A DNA stretch of 64,000 bases from Bryobacteraceae bacterium (GTDB lineage: Bacteria > Acidobacteriota > Terriglobia > Bryobacterales > Bryobacteraceae): contig CANGYQ010000003.1 of the NCBI GenBank assembly GCA_947458745.1, positions 310,001 to 374,000 of the forward strand, written 5' to 3'. The notes below the pieces were generated by a model. That model was given only the letters and a program-made list of their open reading frames with translations, was not told where the DNA came from and searched no databases. Position 1 is the first letter of the stretch, and every line of letters begins with the position of its first letter. Positions 1-9,682 of this stretch are shown here, one piece after another. Made by a program: the position numbers and the translations under genes.

Positions 1-90
1 CTGATTGTCGCGGGTGCGGAGGCGAATTTGGAGTTAATCGATGCGCAGGGCCAGGTGTCGCGCCGGATGGTGGCGGGCAAGTGGCAATAA
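1..90 (+). CDS. 3' end of an unidentified gene (partial)
   Basis: An open frame enters from the left edge and ends at TAA (88-90), giving the last 29 residues of a protein that ends in GKWQ. The piece is too short to assign to a family. Its stop region overlaps the likely GTG start of the next gene by 10 bases, so the two are probably co-transcribed and translationally coupled. Nothing more can be said without upstream sequence. Confidence 0.5.
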   Translation: MIVAGAEANLELIDAQGQVSRRMVAGKWQ

Positions 91-1523
91 AGCAGTTTGA
101 CGCTGCCGCGCAGTCATTTGACGTGAAGCGCGCGGAGGTGGAGTTCCATAACTTCGCCTCGTTGGGCGAACCCGAGCGGGCCTCCCGCGTGTATCGCGAA
201 GAGAACATGCGCCGGGGTGCGGTGCTGAAGGCATTGCGGGAGTTTGTGGGTCCGCTGACGCCGTATCTCGAGATCGGGTCTAATGCCGGGCATACGTCGT
301 TGATGCTCGAAAACGAGTTCGGCGCGCGAGGTTTTGCGCTGGACATTTCGGCGGACTCGCTGCGCCATGGTTATGCGCTGATGGACCAGTGGGGCGTCAC
401 CAAGGGTCCGGTGCGGATGGCGGGTGACGCGCTGCATTTGCCATTCCGGGATGGGTCGTTGCAGACCGTGTTTGCCTTCCAGATGCTCAGCCAGTTCATG
501 GACATCGAGAGTGTCCTGATGGAAGTGAAGCGGGTGCTGGCACCGGGCGGCGTGTTCTTCTTTGCCGAAGAACCGATGCGGCGCTGGATGACGCTGCGGC
601 TGTGGCGGTGCCCCTACGAAGAGCAGATGAAGCCTTGGGAGCGACGGTTGAACCGGTGGGGCGTACTGCCGTTTCTGGTGCAGGACGTGATTGGCGCGGG
701 GCAGGAAGAAAGCTTCGGCATCCGCCAGAACCACACCATGAATCTGGGCCACTGGCACGCTTTGATCCGCAAGCACTTTGGCGCGCAGGAGTACCGGCTA
801 TTTGTGCCGGAACGCGGGTGGCTGGAGCGGGCAGTGAAGAAGGTGGCGGTCCGGCTGGACCCTTACGGATCACAGTGGCGCGCGGCGCGGCTGCTGGGTG
901 GCACGTTGGCGGCGGCCTGCCGGAAAGAGGGTGGTGATTCCGGCCCCCGCGATTGGCCCGAAGCGTTTGAAGAGTTACTGCAGTGTCCCGATTGCGGGGG
1001 TGAACTCGGACGCGACGCCTCCGAGATATTACGATGCCCGGCCTGCTCTTACTCAGCGGAACTGGAGGGCGGCGTTTACAACCTTCTGAATAGCCGCGAC
1101 CGGCGGGAGCTGTATCCCGGTGACCGGCCGGATATCATCGATTTTTCGCGGCCGGGACACGAAGCGTCCTTGGGTGAAGGCTGGTATCAGCTGGAAGGTG
1201 TTTTTGGTAACCGGTACCGATGGACCGGCGCTGAAGCGCAGCTGGTGTTGACCAATGTGCGCGGCGGCGCGCAGCGCCTGCGGATTCGGGGCTACCGGCA
1301 GGACCGGCCGGAGCCGACGCGCCTGGGGGTCAGCCTGGGTGGTGCGGCGTTGGGAGAATGGATGCTGGATCGCCCCGGGCTTTTTGTGATCGAAACGGAC
1401 TTGCCGGCAGCTGAGAGTTACCGAATTTCACTAACTGTCTCGCCGGTGGAGAAAGAAGTTGGTGGAGATCGTTTGCTGGGAGTCAATTTCAGCCTCATTC
1501 GACTGCTTCCCCGGACTGAGTAG
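81..1523 (+). CDS. SAM-dependent methyltransferase with C-terminal zinc ribbon
   Basis: The 480-residue protein begins with a class I methyltransferase fold: the SAM-binding motif YLEIGSNAG lies near residue 63, followed by DISADSL, a motif IV-like stretch and RVLAPGGVFFF near residue 155. A Trm112-like four-cysteine ribbon (CPDCGG ... CPAC) follows near residues 304-325. The last 120 residues look like a beta-sandwich and have no motif I recognise. The start is GTG, inside the end of the preceding gene. The methyl acceptor cannot be deduced. The combination of methyltransferase, zinc ribbon and extra beta domain is unusual, and surface-polysaccharide or small-molecule methylation is only a guess. 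Confidence 0.8.
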   Translation: MAIKQFDAAAQSFDVKRAEVEFHNFASLGEPERASRVYREENMRRGAVLKALREFVGPLTPYLEIGSNAGHTSLMLENEFGARGFALDISADSLRHGYALMDQWGVTKGPVRMAGDALHLPFRDGSLQTVFAFQMLSQFMDIESVLMEVKRVLAPGGVFFFAEEPMRRWMTLRLWRCPYEEQMKPWERRLNRWGVLPFLVQDVIGAGQEESFGIRQNHTMNLGHWHALIRKHFGAQEYRLFVPERGWLERAVKKVAVRLDPYGSQWRAARLLGGTLAAACRKEGGDSGPRDWPEAFEELLQCPDCGGELGRDASEILRCPACSYSAELEGGVYNLLNSRDRRELYPGDRPDIIDFSRPGHEASLGEGWYQLEGVFGNRYRWTGAEAQLVLTNVRGGAQRLRIRGYRQDRPEPTRLGVSLGGAALGEWMLDRPGLFVIETDLPAAESYRISLTVSPVEKEVGGDRLLGVNFSLIRLLPRTE

Positions 1524-1578
1524 TCCCTTTCAGTCTGATAAACTCTTGAGCGGTGTGCGATTGGGCCACTGACTACAT

Positions 1579-3408
1579 ATGCACACGAAGATGGAACAAG
1601 CGGTGGCGTTTCAGGCTGACCAGTCAATGGTCAAGCGCTCCTTGGCAGGTGGCGCGGCCCAGATTGCGATCATTCTGGCGGGCAACTTCCTTACGCAGAT
1701 ACGCTCCACCCATCCACAGGCCTGCCTGATTTTCACCTCGGCAGCATTGAGTTTGGCGATCGTCCGGGTTTCGATCTCCGCTAGAGTGCCTCCGGGCTCT
1801 GAGGCGTGGACGAAATGGGGACGGAAGACTCTGTTCGGCGCCGTAATCTTGCAACAGATGGCCTGGGGCAGCATGCTGGCGTTCTGTTGGCTGGCGGTGG
1901 GGCCGCACAACGAATCGTCAACGTTACTGTTCATGGCGGCGCTGGGAACCATGGCCGCTTCAGTGATTGTGTTTGCGTCTGATGTGAAGCTGACCCGGAT
2001 CCTGATTCTGGCGGTGATGCTACCCCCCTTTGCGGCGCTATTCGTCCTGGGCGGAGCCTTTGCGATCAGCATGGCCGTCTCCTTACTGTTCTACTTCGTT
2101 CTGATGATCTCGATTGCAGGTATTGCGGGGCATGACTACAACCGAGCGATCCGCAGTTCGGAGCTGCTCCGTGCCCGTGCCGAGGAGTTGGAGGTTGCGC
2201 ACGACACGGCACAACAGGCCAGCAGGGCCAAAGGAGAGTTTGTCGCCAATATGAGCCACGAAATCCGGACACCGATGAATGGCGTACTCGGGATGCTATC
2301 ACTAGTGCAGGATTCCGAATTGAGCCGCCAGCAGCGCGACTACATTGAGACGGCCCACAGTTCCGCCGAATCCCTGCTGCGCATCTTGAACGACATTCTT
2401 GATTTCTCCAAGATCGACGCCGCCGCCATGCAGCTGGAATCGCGGCCCTTTGATCCGGTGGCGTTAGTGCGCGAACTGGAGCGGGAGTTCTTCACCCAGA
2501 TGGCCGGGCGCGGCCTGGACTGGCGGGTGGAGGTGCCGGATTTGCCGCCCATTCTGGGGGATGTGGGGCGGCTGCGTCAGGTGCTGATGAACCTGGTGGG
2601 CAACGCGATGAAGTTTACTGAGCGCGGGGGCGTCACGCTGCGGGTGGCTGAACTGGGGCGTCACCGTTCCGGGGGAACGGAGATGATTGAGCTGGATTTT
2701 TCCGTCACCGACACCGGGATCGGCATTGCTCCGGAGAAGCAGCAGGCGATCTTTGATCCATTTGTGCAAGCCGACGGCTCAGTGACCCGCCGGACGGGGG
2801 GCACGGGGTTGGGCCTGTCGATCAGCCGTCGCTTTGTCGAGCTGATGGGCGGGCAGATTCGCCTATCGAGCGAACCAGGACGGGGCAGCCGGTTCTTCTT
2901 CTCGGCATCATTCGGCGTCACGACGCTCGACCGGCCCCTGGGGCCCACCCCGGTGGGTGCCGCTACCGAGAGCAACGGGGACGTCTCCGTCCTGCTGGTG
3001 GAAGACAACCTGGTGAACCAGAAAGTCTGTTCGCAGCTGCTTCTGAAGCAGGGATATCAGGTGGTGGTGGCCAACGATGGCCTGGAGGCGCTGGAGCTAT
3101 TGCGGCAACGCCAGTTTGATTTGATCCTGATGGATGTGCACATGCCGCGCCTGGACGGCCTGGAGACAACGATGCGTATCCGCGAGGACGAACGCCACTC
3201 CGGCCGTCACGTCCCCATCATTGCCCTGACGGCCAGTGCCATGGTGGAAGACCGCGAGCAATGCTTGGCCGCCGGGATGGACGCCTATCTGGCTAAGCCC
3301 ATCCAAAAACGGATGCTGCTGGATGCCATCGGCGCGGTGCGGGCTTCCTCGGGTGGGCCGGAGATGGGCCTACCGGCCACCAACGAATCACCCGTCGCTA
3401 ATCGATAG
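1579..3408 (+). CDS. Hybrid sensor histidine kinase / response regulator
   Basis: The 609-residue membrane protein has about six hydrophobic segments in residues 20-185, then a short coiled linker, a HisKA domain with the H-box MSHEIRTPMNG (phospho-acceptor His near residue 227), an HATPase domain (N-box NLVGNAMKF, G1 DTGIGIAP, G2 GTGLGLS) and a C-terminal receiver domain starting near residue 470 with LLVEDN and the acceptor Asp in LILMDVHMPR. No separate periplasmic sensor domain is visible, so signal sensing probably involves the membrane part. The partner regulator is not adjacent. Its last 11 bases overlap the convergent pyc gene. Confidence 0.9.
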   Translation: MHTKMEQAVAFQADQSMVKRSLAGGAAQIAIILAGNFLTQIRSTHPQACLIFTSAALSLAIVRVSISARVPPGSEAWTKWGRKTLFGAVILQQMAWGSMLAFCWLAVGPHNESSTLLFMAALGTMAASVIVFASDVKLTRILILAVMLPPFAALFVLGGAFAISMAVSLLFYFVLMISIAGIAGHDYNRAIRSSELLRARAEELEVAHDTAQQASRAKGEFVANMSHEIRTPMNGVLGMLSLVQDSELSRQQRDYIETAHSSAESLLRILNDILDFSKIDAAAMQLESRPFDPVALVRELEREFFTQMAGRGLDWRVEVPDLPPILGDVGRLRQVLMNLVGNAMKFTERGGVTLRVAELGRHRSGGTEMIELDFSVTDTGIGIAPEKQQAIFDPFVQADGSVTRRTGGTGLGLSISRRFVELMGGQIRLSSEPGRGSRFFFSASFGVTTLDRPLGPTPVGAATESNGDVSVLLVEDNLVNQKVCSQLLLKQGYQVVVANDGLEALELLRQRQFDLILMDVHMPRLDGLETTMRIREDERHSGRHVPIIALTASAMVEDREQCLAAGMDAYLAKPIQKRMLLDAIGAVRASSGGPEMGLPATNESPVANR

Positions 3409-6400
3409 CCAGCAACAGGTCCTTGGGCTCGACGCCTTCGCCCGTCTTCACCAGCAGCTTCTTCACCCGGCCGTCAATGGGAGCCGACACGGTGGTCTGC
3501 ATCTTCATCGCTTCCAGCACCAGCAGCCGGTCGCCCTTCTTCACCGCCTGGCCCATCTCCACGGCAATGCTGGTGACCGCGCCCGGAATCGGAGCGGCGA
3601 CGTGACCGGCATTGGCCGGGTCCGCCTTCTCGCGTTGCGCCACGGCGACCTTCAGTGACTTGTCTCGGACGCGGGTTTCACGCGGCTGCCCGTTCAACTC
3701 AAAAAAGACCGTCCGCGTGCCATCCGGGTGCGGCTCACCGGCGGTGAGGAACTTCACCACCAGCGTCTTGCCGGGCTCCAGATCGAGCGCCACTTCCTCA
3801 CCGCGTTCCATGCCGTAGAAGAACTGTGTGGTGGGCAGCACTTCCACATCGCCATAGGAGCTACGTGCCTTGGCGAACTTGGTGTAGACGTCCGGGTACA
3901 TCAGGTAGCTCATCAGATCGGACGAGGTTGGCTTCTGCCCGGTCCGCTTTTCCGCCAGCTGGGCCGCTTCGTCCAGATTGACCGGCTTCAAGGCGGCGCT
4001 GGGGCGGCCCTTGATGGGCTTGGCACCTTTCAGCACCAGCTTGGCCATCTTCTTGGGCCACCCGCCATCGGGGATCCCGAGCGTGCCCTGGAACATCTCG
4101 ATCACGGAATTCGGCAGGGTCATCGAATGGTCGTCGGGCAAGCGCAGGAACTGCTGCACGGTCATGCCGTGGCCCACCAGGAAGATGGCCATATCGCCCA
4201 CCACTTTGCTGGACGGCGTTACTTTGACGATGTCGCCAAAGGCCATGTTGACTTCGCCATAAGTGCGGGCGATCTCCGCCCAGCGCGCGCCCAGGCCCAT
4301 CGCCTCGGCTTGTTCGCGCAGGTTGGTGTACTGCCCGCCCGGCATCTCGTGCAGGTAGAGGTCGGCCAAGCCGTGCCGCGGACCCGTGTCGAAGGGCTGA
4401 TACTGGGCGCGAACCCGCTCCCAGTACTCGCTGCAGATCAGCAGTGCTTCGGCATCCAGGCCCGGATCGCGCTTGGTATTGGCCAGCGCCGCGGCAATGG
4501 CGTTCAGGTTGGGCTGGCTGGTGGAGCCGCTCATCGACGCGATGGCCGCGTCGGCCGCATCGACGCCGGCATCTGCCGCCTTGAAGATACTGGCGGCGTT
4601 GATGCCGCTGGAATCATGGGTGTGGAAGTGGACCGGGATGCCCACCGCTTCCCGCAGGGCCCGCACCAGACGCTCCGCTGCATAGGGCTTCAGCAGACCG
4701 GCCATGTCCTTGATGGCCAGGATGTGCGCGCCCATCTTTTCGAGCTCCTGCGCCATGCGGACGTAGTAGTCGATGGTGTACTTGTCGCGCTTGGGGTCCA
4801 GGATGTCGCCGGTGTAGCAGACGGCGGCTTCGCAGACGCTGGGGGTCTTGCGGACGGCCTCCATCGGCACCTTCATGTTCGGCAGCCAGTTCAGCGAATC
4901 GAAGACGCGGAAAATGTCGATGCCCTGCGCGGAGGATTCCTTGATGAACGCCTTCACGACGTTATCGGGGTAAGCCGTGTAGCCCACCGCGTTGGAGGCG
5001 CGCAGCAACATCTGGAAGCAGACGTTGGGAATGGCCTCGCGCAGCCGCCGTAGCCGCTGCCAGGGGTCTTCCAGCAGGAAGCGCATGCTGACGTCGAAGG
5101 TGGCCCCGCCCCACATCTCAATCGAGTAGAGATTGTGCAGCCGGTGCGAAACGAAGTTGGCGATCGCCATCAGGTCGTAGGTGCGGACGCGGGTGGCCAG
5201 CAGCGATTGGTGCGCGTCGCGGAAGGTGGTGTCGGTCAGCAATAGACGGGTCTGCTTGCGGGTCCATTCGGCAAAGCCTTCGGCACCTAGTTTGTCGAGC
5301 AGTTGCTTGGTGCCCTCGGGCGGCGGCGTCAGGTCGTGCCGCGGCACCTGGGGTGCGCGCAAGTTGGCTGGGCGTGGCTTGCCCGCTACTTCCGGGTTCC
5401 CGTTGACGATCACTTCGCCTAAGTAGGCCAGCAGCCGGGTGGCGCGGTCCCGCCGGATGTTGAAGCGGAACAGGGCGGGCGTTTCGTCAATGAACGACGT
5501 GGTCGCATGGCCGGCCTGGAACTGCGGGTTGTTGACGACGTTTTCAAGGAACGCGATGTTGGTCTTGACACCACGAATACGGAACTCGCGCAAGGCGCGG
5601 TCCATTCGCTGGCAGGCGTGCGGAAACTCGCGGCCCCAGGCGGAGACCTTCACCAGCAGCGAATCATAGTAGGGCGTGATCACCGCGCCTCCATAAGCCG
5701 ATGCGCCATCCAGGCGAATGCCGAAGCCGGCGGGGGAGCGGTACGTCTGGATGCGGCCATAGTCCGGCGTGAAGTTCTGCGACGGGTCTTCCGTGGTGAC
5801 ACGGCACTGCAGCGCGAAGCCGTTCAGCGGCACCTCGGCTTGCTGCGGCAAGTTCATGGCGGCGTCGTGGAGTGCGTGGCCTTGCGCCACTTGGATTTGG
5901 GCGCGCACGATGTCGATGCCGGTCACCATTTCGGTGACCGTGTGCTCTACCTGCACGCGGGGATTGACTTCAATGAAGTACCAGGAGCCGGTGTCAACAT
6001 CGACCAGAAACTCCACTGTGCCGGCGGAATAGTAGTTGGCCGTGCGGGCCAGCTCCACCGCGGCGTCGGCTACTTCACGCCGGATGCGGTCATCCAGATT
6101 GACGGCCGGTGCCACTTCCACCACCTTCTGGTGGCGCCGCTGCACGGAGCAGTCACGCTCATACAGGTGCAGCAGGTTCCCGTGGCGGTCACCCAGGATC
6201 TGTACTTCCACGTGCCGGGCGCGGCGGATGTAGCGCTCGAGGAACACCGCATCATTGCCGAACGCCGCCGCGGCCTCGCGCCGGGCATCCTCCAGCTTGC
6301 CCAGAAATTCGCTTTCGGCATTCACGACGCGCATGCCACGGCCACCGCCGCCAAAGGCCGCCTTGATGATCAGCGGATAGCCGATCTTTTCGGCGATCTT

Positions 6401-6835
6401 GACGGCATCGTCGGTGCGGCGCACGGGGTTGGGCGTACCGGGTACGGTGGGGACGCCGGCCTTTTCGGCCAGTTTACGGGCGGCGGTTTTGTCGCCCAAG
6501 GAGGCCAGCAAGTCAGCGCTGGGGCCGACAAAGGTGATGCCCGCCTTCTCGCAGGCTTTGGGGAGCCCGGCATTCTCGCTCAAGAAGCCGTAACCCGGGT
6601 GGATGTAGTCCACGCCCTTTTCGGCGGCCAGGGCGACGATGCCGTCGATGTCGAGGTAAGCCTCCACTGGCCCTTTGCCGTCGCCAATCTGATAGGCTTC
6701 ATCCGCCTTGAAACGGTGCAAGCTCAGCCGGTCTTCCTTGGAGTAGACGGCCACCGTCCGGAGCCCCAGTTCATTGGCCGCCCGGAAGATACGGATGGCG
6801 ATTTCACCACGGTTCAAAGCCAGCAGTTTTTTCAT
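3398..6835 (-). CDS. pyc: Pyruvate carboxylase
   Basis: This 1145-residue protein has the full length of the single-chain enzyme, which carboxylates pyruvate to oxaloacetate using ATP, bicarbonate and biotin (anaplerosis). Order of domains: biotin carboxylase with ATP-grasp (residues 1-450, glycine-rich AFGGGGRGMR), carboxyltransferase TIM barrel (about 530-810, DTTFRDAHQSL), conserved carboxylase domain (about 830-1030), and a biotinyl domain whose EAMKM motif places the biotinylated lysine near residue 1110. A -10-like TACACT lies 11 nt before the ATG and there is no clear ribosome site. It stands alone, convergent with the sensor kinase. Confidence 0.96.
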   Translation of the reverse strand: MKKLLALNRGEIAIRIFRAANELGLRTVAVYSKEDRLSLHRFKADEAYQIGDGKGPVEAYLDIDGIVALAAEKGVDYIHPGYGFLSENAGLPKACEKAGITFVGPSADLLASLGDKTAARKLAEKAGVPTVPGTPNPVRRTDDAVKIAEKIGYPLIIKAAFGGGGRGMRVVNAESEFLGKLEDARREAAAAFGNDAVFLERYIRRARHVEVQILGDRHGNLLHLYERDCSVQRRHQKVVEVAPAVNLDDRIRREVADAAVELARTANYYSAGTVEFLVDVDTGSWYFIEVNPRVQVEHTVTEMVTGIDIVRAQIQVAQGHALHDAAMNLPQQAEVPLNGFALQCRVTTEDPSQNFTPDYGRIQTYRSPAGFGIRLDGASAYGGAVITPYYDSLLVKVSAWGREFPHACQRMDRALREFRIRGVKTNIAFLENVVNNPQFQAGHATTSFIDETPALFRFNIRRDRATRLLAYLGEVIVNGNPEVAGKPRPANLRAPQVPRHDLTPPPEGTKQLLDKLGAEGFAEWTRKQTRLLLTDTTFRDAHQSLLATRVRTYDLMAIANFVSHRLHNLYSIEMWGGATFDVSMRFLLEDPWQRLRRLREAIPNVCFQMLLRASNAVGYTAYPDNVVKAFIKESSAQGIDIFRVFDSLNWLPNMKVPMEAVRKTPSVCEAAVCYTGDILDPKRDKYTIDYYVRMAQELEKMGAHILAIKDMAGLLKPYAAERLVRALREAVGIPVHFHTHDSSGINAASIFKAADAGVDAADAAIASMSGSTSQPNLNAIAAALANTKRDPGLDAEALLICSEYWERVRAQYQPFDTGPRHGLADLYLHEMPGGQYTNLREQAEAMGLGARWAEIARTYGEVNMAFGDIVKVTPSSKVVGDMAIFLVGHGMTVQQFLRLPDDHSMTLPNSVIEMFQGTLGIPDGGWPKKMAKLVLKGAKPIKGRPSAALKPVNLDEAAQLAEKRTGQKPTSSDLMSYLMYPDVYTKFAKARSSYGDVEVLPTTQFFYGMERGEEVALDLEPGKTLVVKFLTAGEPHPDGTRTVFFELNGQPRETRVRDKSLKVAVAQREKADPANAGHVAAPIPGAVTSIAVEMGQAVKKGDRLLVLEAMKMQTTVSAPIDGRVKKLLVKTGEGVEPKDLLLAID

Positions 6836-6907
6836 GGATTCTTTTTAGTGTAGTTTTTGTGGAACCTCTGTGTGTGAACCGCGTACTCCTTATGAGGATT
6901 TACACCG

Positions 6908-7843
6908 ATGAACCGCCGCTTCTTCTCCGGACTCGCCCTTGCCGCCCTGTTTTCGACCAGCGCTTTCGCCTGGGATTCGGACCGCTACAAGGAGGATTTC
7001 CGGTTCTCCTACAAGCTGGCGCCCAACGGGCGTGTGTCACTGGAAGGCTTTAATGGCTCGGTGGATGTCACAGGCTGGGACCGGGATGAGGTGGAGGTGA
7101 CCGGAACCAAGTTTGCCTCCTCGGAAGAAATCCTGAAGGCCATTCGCGTCAACATCGCCAACACGGCCGATTCGGTCACCATTCGTACCGAACGTCCGAC
7201 GGGTGACCGTGGCTGGTGGAGCAACGGCGGCGGCGGGGTGAAGTTTGTGTTGCGCGTGCCGCGCAAGGTGCAATTGGAGCGGATCGCCAGCTCCAATGGC
7301 GGCGTTCGCGTGGAATCCATTGAAGGCAGCGCCCGGCTGATCTCCTCCAACGGGCCCATTCGCGCAACGGCGGTGAAAGGCAATCTGGACGTCAAGACCT
7401 CCAATGGGGCCATTGAGCTGAACGATATCAACGGCGGCATGATGCTCCTCACGTCCAATGCCACCATCCGGGCGGAAAACGTGAAGGGAACTTTTGAGGC
7501 CTCCACCTCCAACGGCGCCATTCGCGCCCGCCTGGAAGCGGTGCCCCCGGCAACGCCCATCCGCGCAACCTCCTCTAACGGCACCGTGGAGCTGACCCTG
7601 CCCAACTTCAAGGACAACGACGTCCGCGTCACGACGTCCAACAGCGCCATCACGTTGCGCCTACCGGCGGTGGTGAATGCCCAATTGAAGGCGGCTACCT
7701 CAAACAGCTCCATCACCACTGACTTCGATGTCACAATGCGTGGGGCGATTTCGAAGAGCCGGATGGAAGGCAGGATCGGCAATGGTGGCGCTCTGCTGGA
7801 CCTGAACAGCTCCAATGGCGCCATCCGTGTCGTGAAGATGTAG
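6908..7843 (+). CDS. Secreted DUF4097-type beta-repeat protein
   Basis: The 311-residue protein has a Sec-type signal peptide (MNRRFFSG... ending AFA near residue 23) and then about nine imperfect 20-residue repeats built around S/T-S-N-G/S-x-I (SSNGGVRVES, TSNGAIELN, SSNGTVELT and so on). This is the pattern of DUF4097/putative adhesin proteins, expected to form a stacked beta-helix. A GAGG ribosome site precedes the ATG. The following DinB-like gene starts at its stop codon. The function is unknown; a paralogous domain occurs in the LiaF-like protein at 37952-39445. Confidence 0.8.
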   Translation: MNRRFFSGLALAALFSTSAFAWDSDRYKEDFRFSYKLAPNGRVSLEGFNGSVDVTGWDRDEVEVTGTKFASSEEILKAIRVNIANTADSVTIRTERPTGDRGWWSNGGGGVKFVLRVPRKVQLERIASSNGGVRVESIEGSARLISSNGPIRATAVKGNLDVKTSNGAIELNDINGGMMLLTSNATIRAENVKGTFEASTSNGAIRARLEAVPPATPIRATSSNGTVELTLPNFKDNDVRVTTSNSAITLRLPAVVNAQLKAATSNSSITTDFDVTMRGAISKSRMEGRIGNGGALLDLNSSNGAIRVVKM

Positions 7844-7845
7844 TG

Positions 7846-8307
7846 ATGCACACCTTAGAGCAGGCTGCGGACCTGCAGTCGATCCTGGAACGGCTGGGGC
7901 GTCTGCGGTCTGATGCGCGGCCGCTCTGGGGGCGGATGACGGCCGGTGAGATGGTCTGCCACTTGATTGACAGCTATCACGTGATCACCGGCGACAAACA
8001 AGTGAGTACCGCGTCCAATTGGTTGACCCGCACGTTGATCAAGAATCTGGCGCTGTGGGCACCCATGGAATGGCCCAAGGGCTATGCGACCCGACCGGAG
8101 ATTGACCAGTCACTGGGCAACGGAACGCGGGCGACCGACTTTGACGAGGACCGCGCCCGGCTCTGCCAGTTGATCCAACAAGTGGTCCAGCGCCCAGCTA
8201 GTGCGTCTTGGGCCCCGCATCCGGGGTTTGGCCCGCTGACCACCCGGGAAGTGATGCGGTGGGGCTATCTCCACGCTGACCATCACTTACGGCAGTTCGG
8301 CGTATAG
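7846..8307 (+). CDS. DUF1569/DinB-like protein
   Basis: The 153-residue protein has the DinB-like four-helix features: WGRMTAGEMVCHL near the N-terminus and a C-terminal HADHH cluster (YLHADHHLRQFGV) that fits a metal-binding site. It resembles the DUF1569 subgroup. It begins directly at the end of the DUF4097 gene (TAGTGATG, GTG at 7843 being an alternative start), so the pair is translationally coupled. DinB-type proteins include thiol-S-transferases, but no substrate can be inferred here. Confidence 0.75.
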   Translation: MHTLEQAADLQSILERLGRLRSDARPLWGRMTAGEMVCHLIDSYHVITGDKQVSTASNWLTRTLIKNLALWAPMEWPKGYATRPEIDQSLGNGTRATDFDEDRARLCQLIQQVVQRPASASWAPHPGFGPLTTREVMRWGYLHADHHLRQFGV

Positions 8308-8533
8308 TCCTCTTCCTGCCCAGCGCGGTAGCGCCTTCCGTCCCGGCCATCGATGCTCGCTAGTGCGCCAGATAACCCGGTGTGGCATCTGCCCCACCTC
8401 GGTTTTCGGCCTGGGTTGAGGTTGAGTTCCGCATTTCTCCCATAAAATCAAATAGATACGTCGCAATGGTTCTCCCCGCTGCCAGTGGCGGTTAAATTGC
8501 AACCTAACGGTAACGAAAGGCGCGACAAAGATT

Positions 8534-9055
8534 ATGCGACTCACTCGTGCGACAGACTATGCGGTTCGCGTCATGATGCGACTGGCCCTCAAGCCTGGGG
8601 GTGGACGGATGACTCAGGAGGAATTGGCGGAGCAGGCGCGAGTTCCAGTGCAGTTTCTGGGGAAAGTGCTGCAGAGCTTGGTGCGTGCGGGATTAGCCAG
8701 TTCTCACCGTGGCGTGCAGGGAGGCTTTGAACTCTCCCGCCCAGGTGCCGAGATCAACCTGCTGCAGATTGTGGAAGCGACCGACGGCCCCATCCAGCTG
8801 GAGGCTCGCTTTACCATTCCGGCGGGAGAACGGTTGCCAGAATCGGTTGCCGCCGATGAGGTGTGGCGCCAGGCCGCAACGGCCATGACGGACGTGCTGC
8901 GTAACGCGTCACTAGCCGAACTGGTCCAGTTGGCGTCTCGGGAGTATGCGCCAGCGTTGGACGTCCCATTGGAGCAAACCTCGGCCTCATCCCGAACATA
9001 CATCGCGGCCCCGCGGCCCATGCCGTATCCGGTGGAGTTGGCCGCAGCCCAATAG
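8534..9055 (+). CDS. Rrf2 family transcriptional regulator lacking cluster cysteines
   Basis: The 173-residue protein has the Rrf2/IscR-type winged helix: MRLTRATDYAVRVM at the start, the recognition region VPVQFLGKVLQSLVRAGL, and RGVQGGFELSR. Rrf2 members such as IscR and NsrR bind an Fe-S cluster through three cysteines between residues about 90 and 110; this protein contains no cysteine at all, so it cannot sense through such a cluster. The C-terminus has a proline-rich tail. The 226-nt upstream region contains a weak TTGAGT/TAAAAT pair near 8422-8448. No target operon is evident. Confidence 0.85.
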   Translation: MRLTRATDYAVRVMMRLALKPGGGRMTQEELAEQARVPVQFLGKVLQSLVRAGLASSHRGVQGGFELSRPGAEINLLQIVEATDGPIQLEARFTIPAGERLPESVAADEVWRQAATAMTDVLRNASLAELVQLASREYAPALDVPLEQTSASSRTYIAAPRPMPYPVELAAAQ

Positions 9056-9079
9056 CAGGAGGGGCCTGCTCCAGCGCGG

Positions 9080-9538
9080 TCAGCCCCGCAGGCCGCGCAC
9101 GCGGGCCAACAAGTCCTCCAGAATGGCGGCAATTTCGTCCACCTTCTCGGCCTTAACGCCACCGGACAGCTTTGCCTCAATCCGGTTGATTGATGCCTCC
9201 AGCGCGTGCAGCCGCCGGTCAATCGAGGCCGGGGTGGTGGGGTTCACCGCTTTCGGAGCGGATGGCTTCAGCGCAGGAGCGGTCGCCGTCGCGCTGGGGG
9301 ATGTCTTGGGAGCAGTTGATGCCGGCGGAGCGGCCGGAGTGGAGGCCGCAGCCGAGGCCTCCTGTTTGCGGGCATATTCTTCCAGCAGCGCCTGAATCTC
9401 CTGGCGGCGCAGGGCGGATTCCTGGGCCGCTTCTGCCACTACGTTCCGGACCACCGCCGGGGTACGTGTCGGCGCAGTGGCGGCTCCACTGCCATTTCCG
9501 CCGCCGCTGCCGCGGGTGGTTGATTTGTTCCAAGTCAA
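9080..9538 (-). CDS. Low-complexity protein with C-terminal coiled coil
   Basis: The 152-residue product begins TWNKSTTRGSGGG, continues with an alanine/proline/threonine-rich stretch, and ends with a predicted coiled coil (IDRRLHALEASINRIEAKL, then EIAAILEDLLARVRGL). I chose the TTG start at 9538 because an AGGAGG sits 7 nt upstream of it; the frame stays open to 9664. No family is recognised. The helical ends and basic residues could suit a structural or oligomerising protein. Confidence 0.5.
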   Translation of the reverse strand: MTWNKSTTRGSGGGNGSGAATAPTRTPAVVRNVVAEAAQESALRRQEIQALLEEYARKQEASAAASTPAAPPASTAPKTSPSATATAPALKPSAPKAVNPTTPASIDRRLHALEASINRIEAKLSGGVKAEKVDEIAAILEDLLARVRGLRG

Positions 9539-9682
9539 AGTGAAGCCTCCTGGCACCGGGCCACTCCCATCGGGGGAGCCCCCTGTTCTCTCTCCAACAT
9601 CGGCGGAGCGGGCGGCGGGCATTACGGCTGAAGGTCCAAAACAACACTGGCATCGGACCGCCAATTTGATGTAACTTCACGT

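Noticed and set aside
3728..5053. Long open frame antisense to pyc (and another at 5507-6853)
   Set aside because: Frames of this length are common opposite high-G+C genes; the pyc strand encodes a full-length known enzyme, and the antisense products show no domain.
8287..8544. 85-codon minus-strand frame before the Rrf2 gene
   Set aside because: No ribosome site, no family resemblance, and it overlaps the end of the DinB-like gene and the start of the Rrf2 gene.
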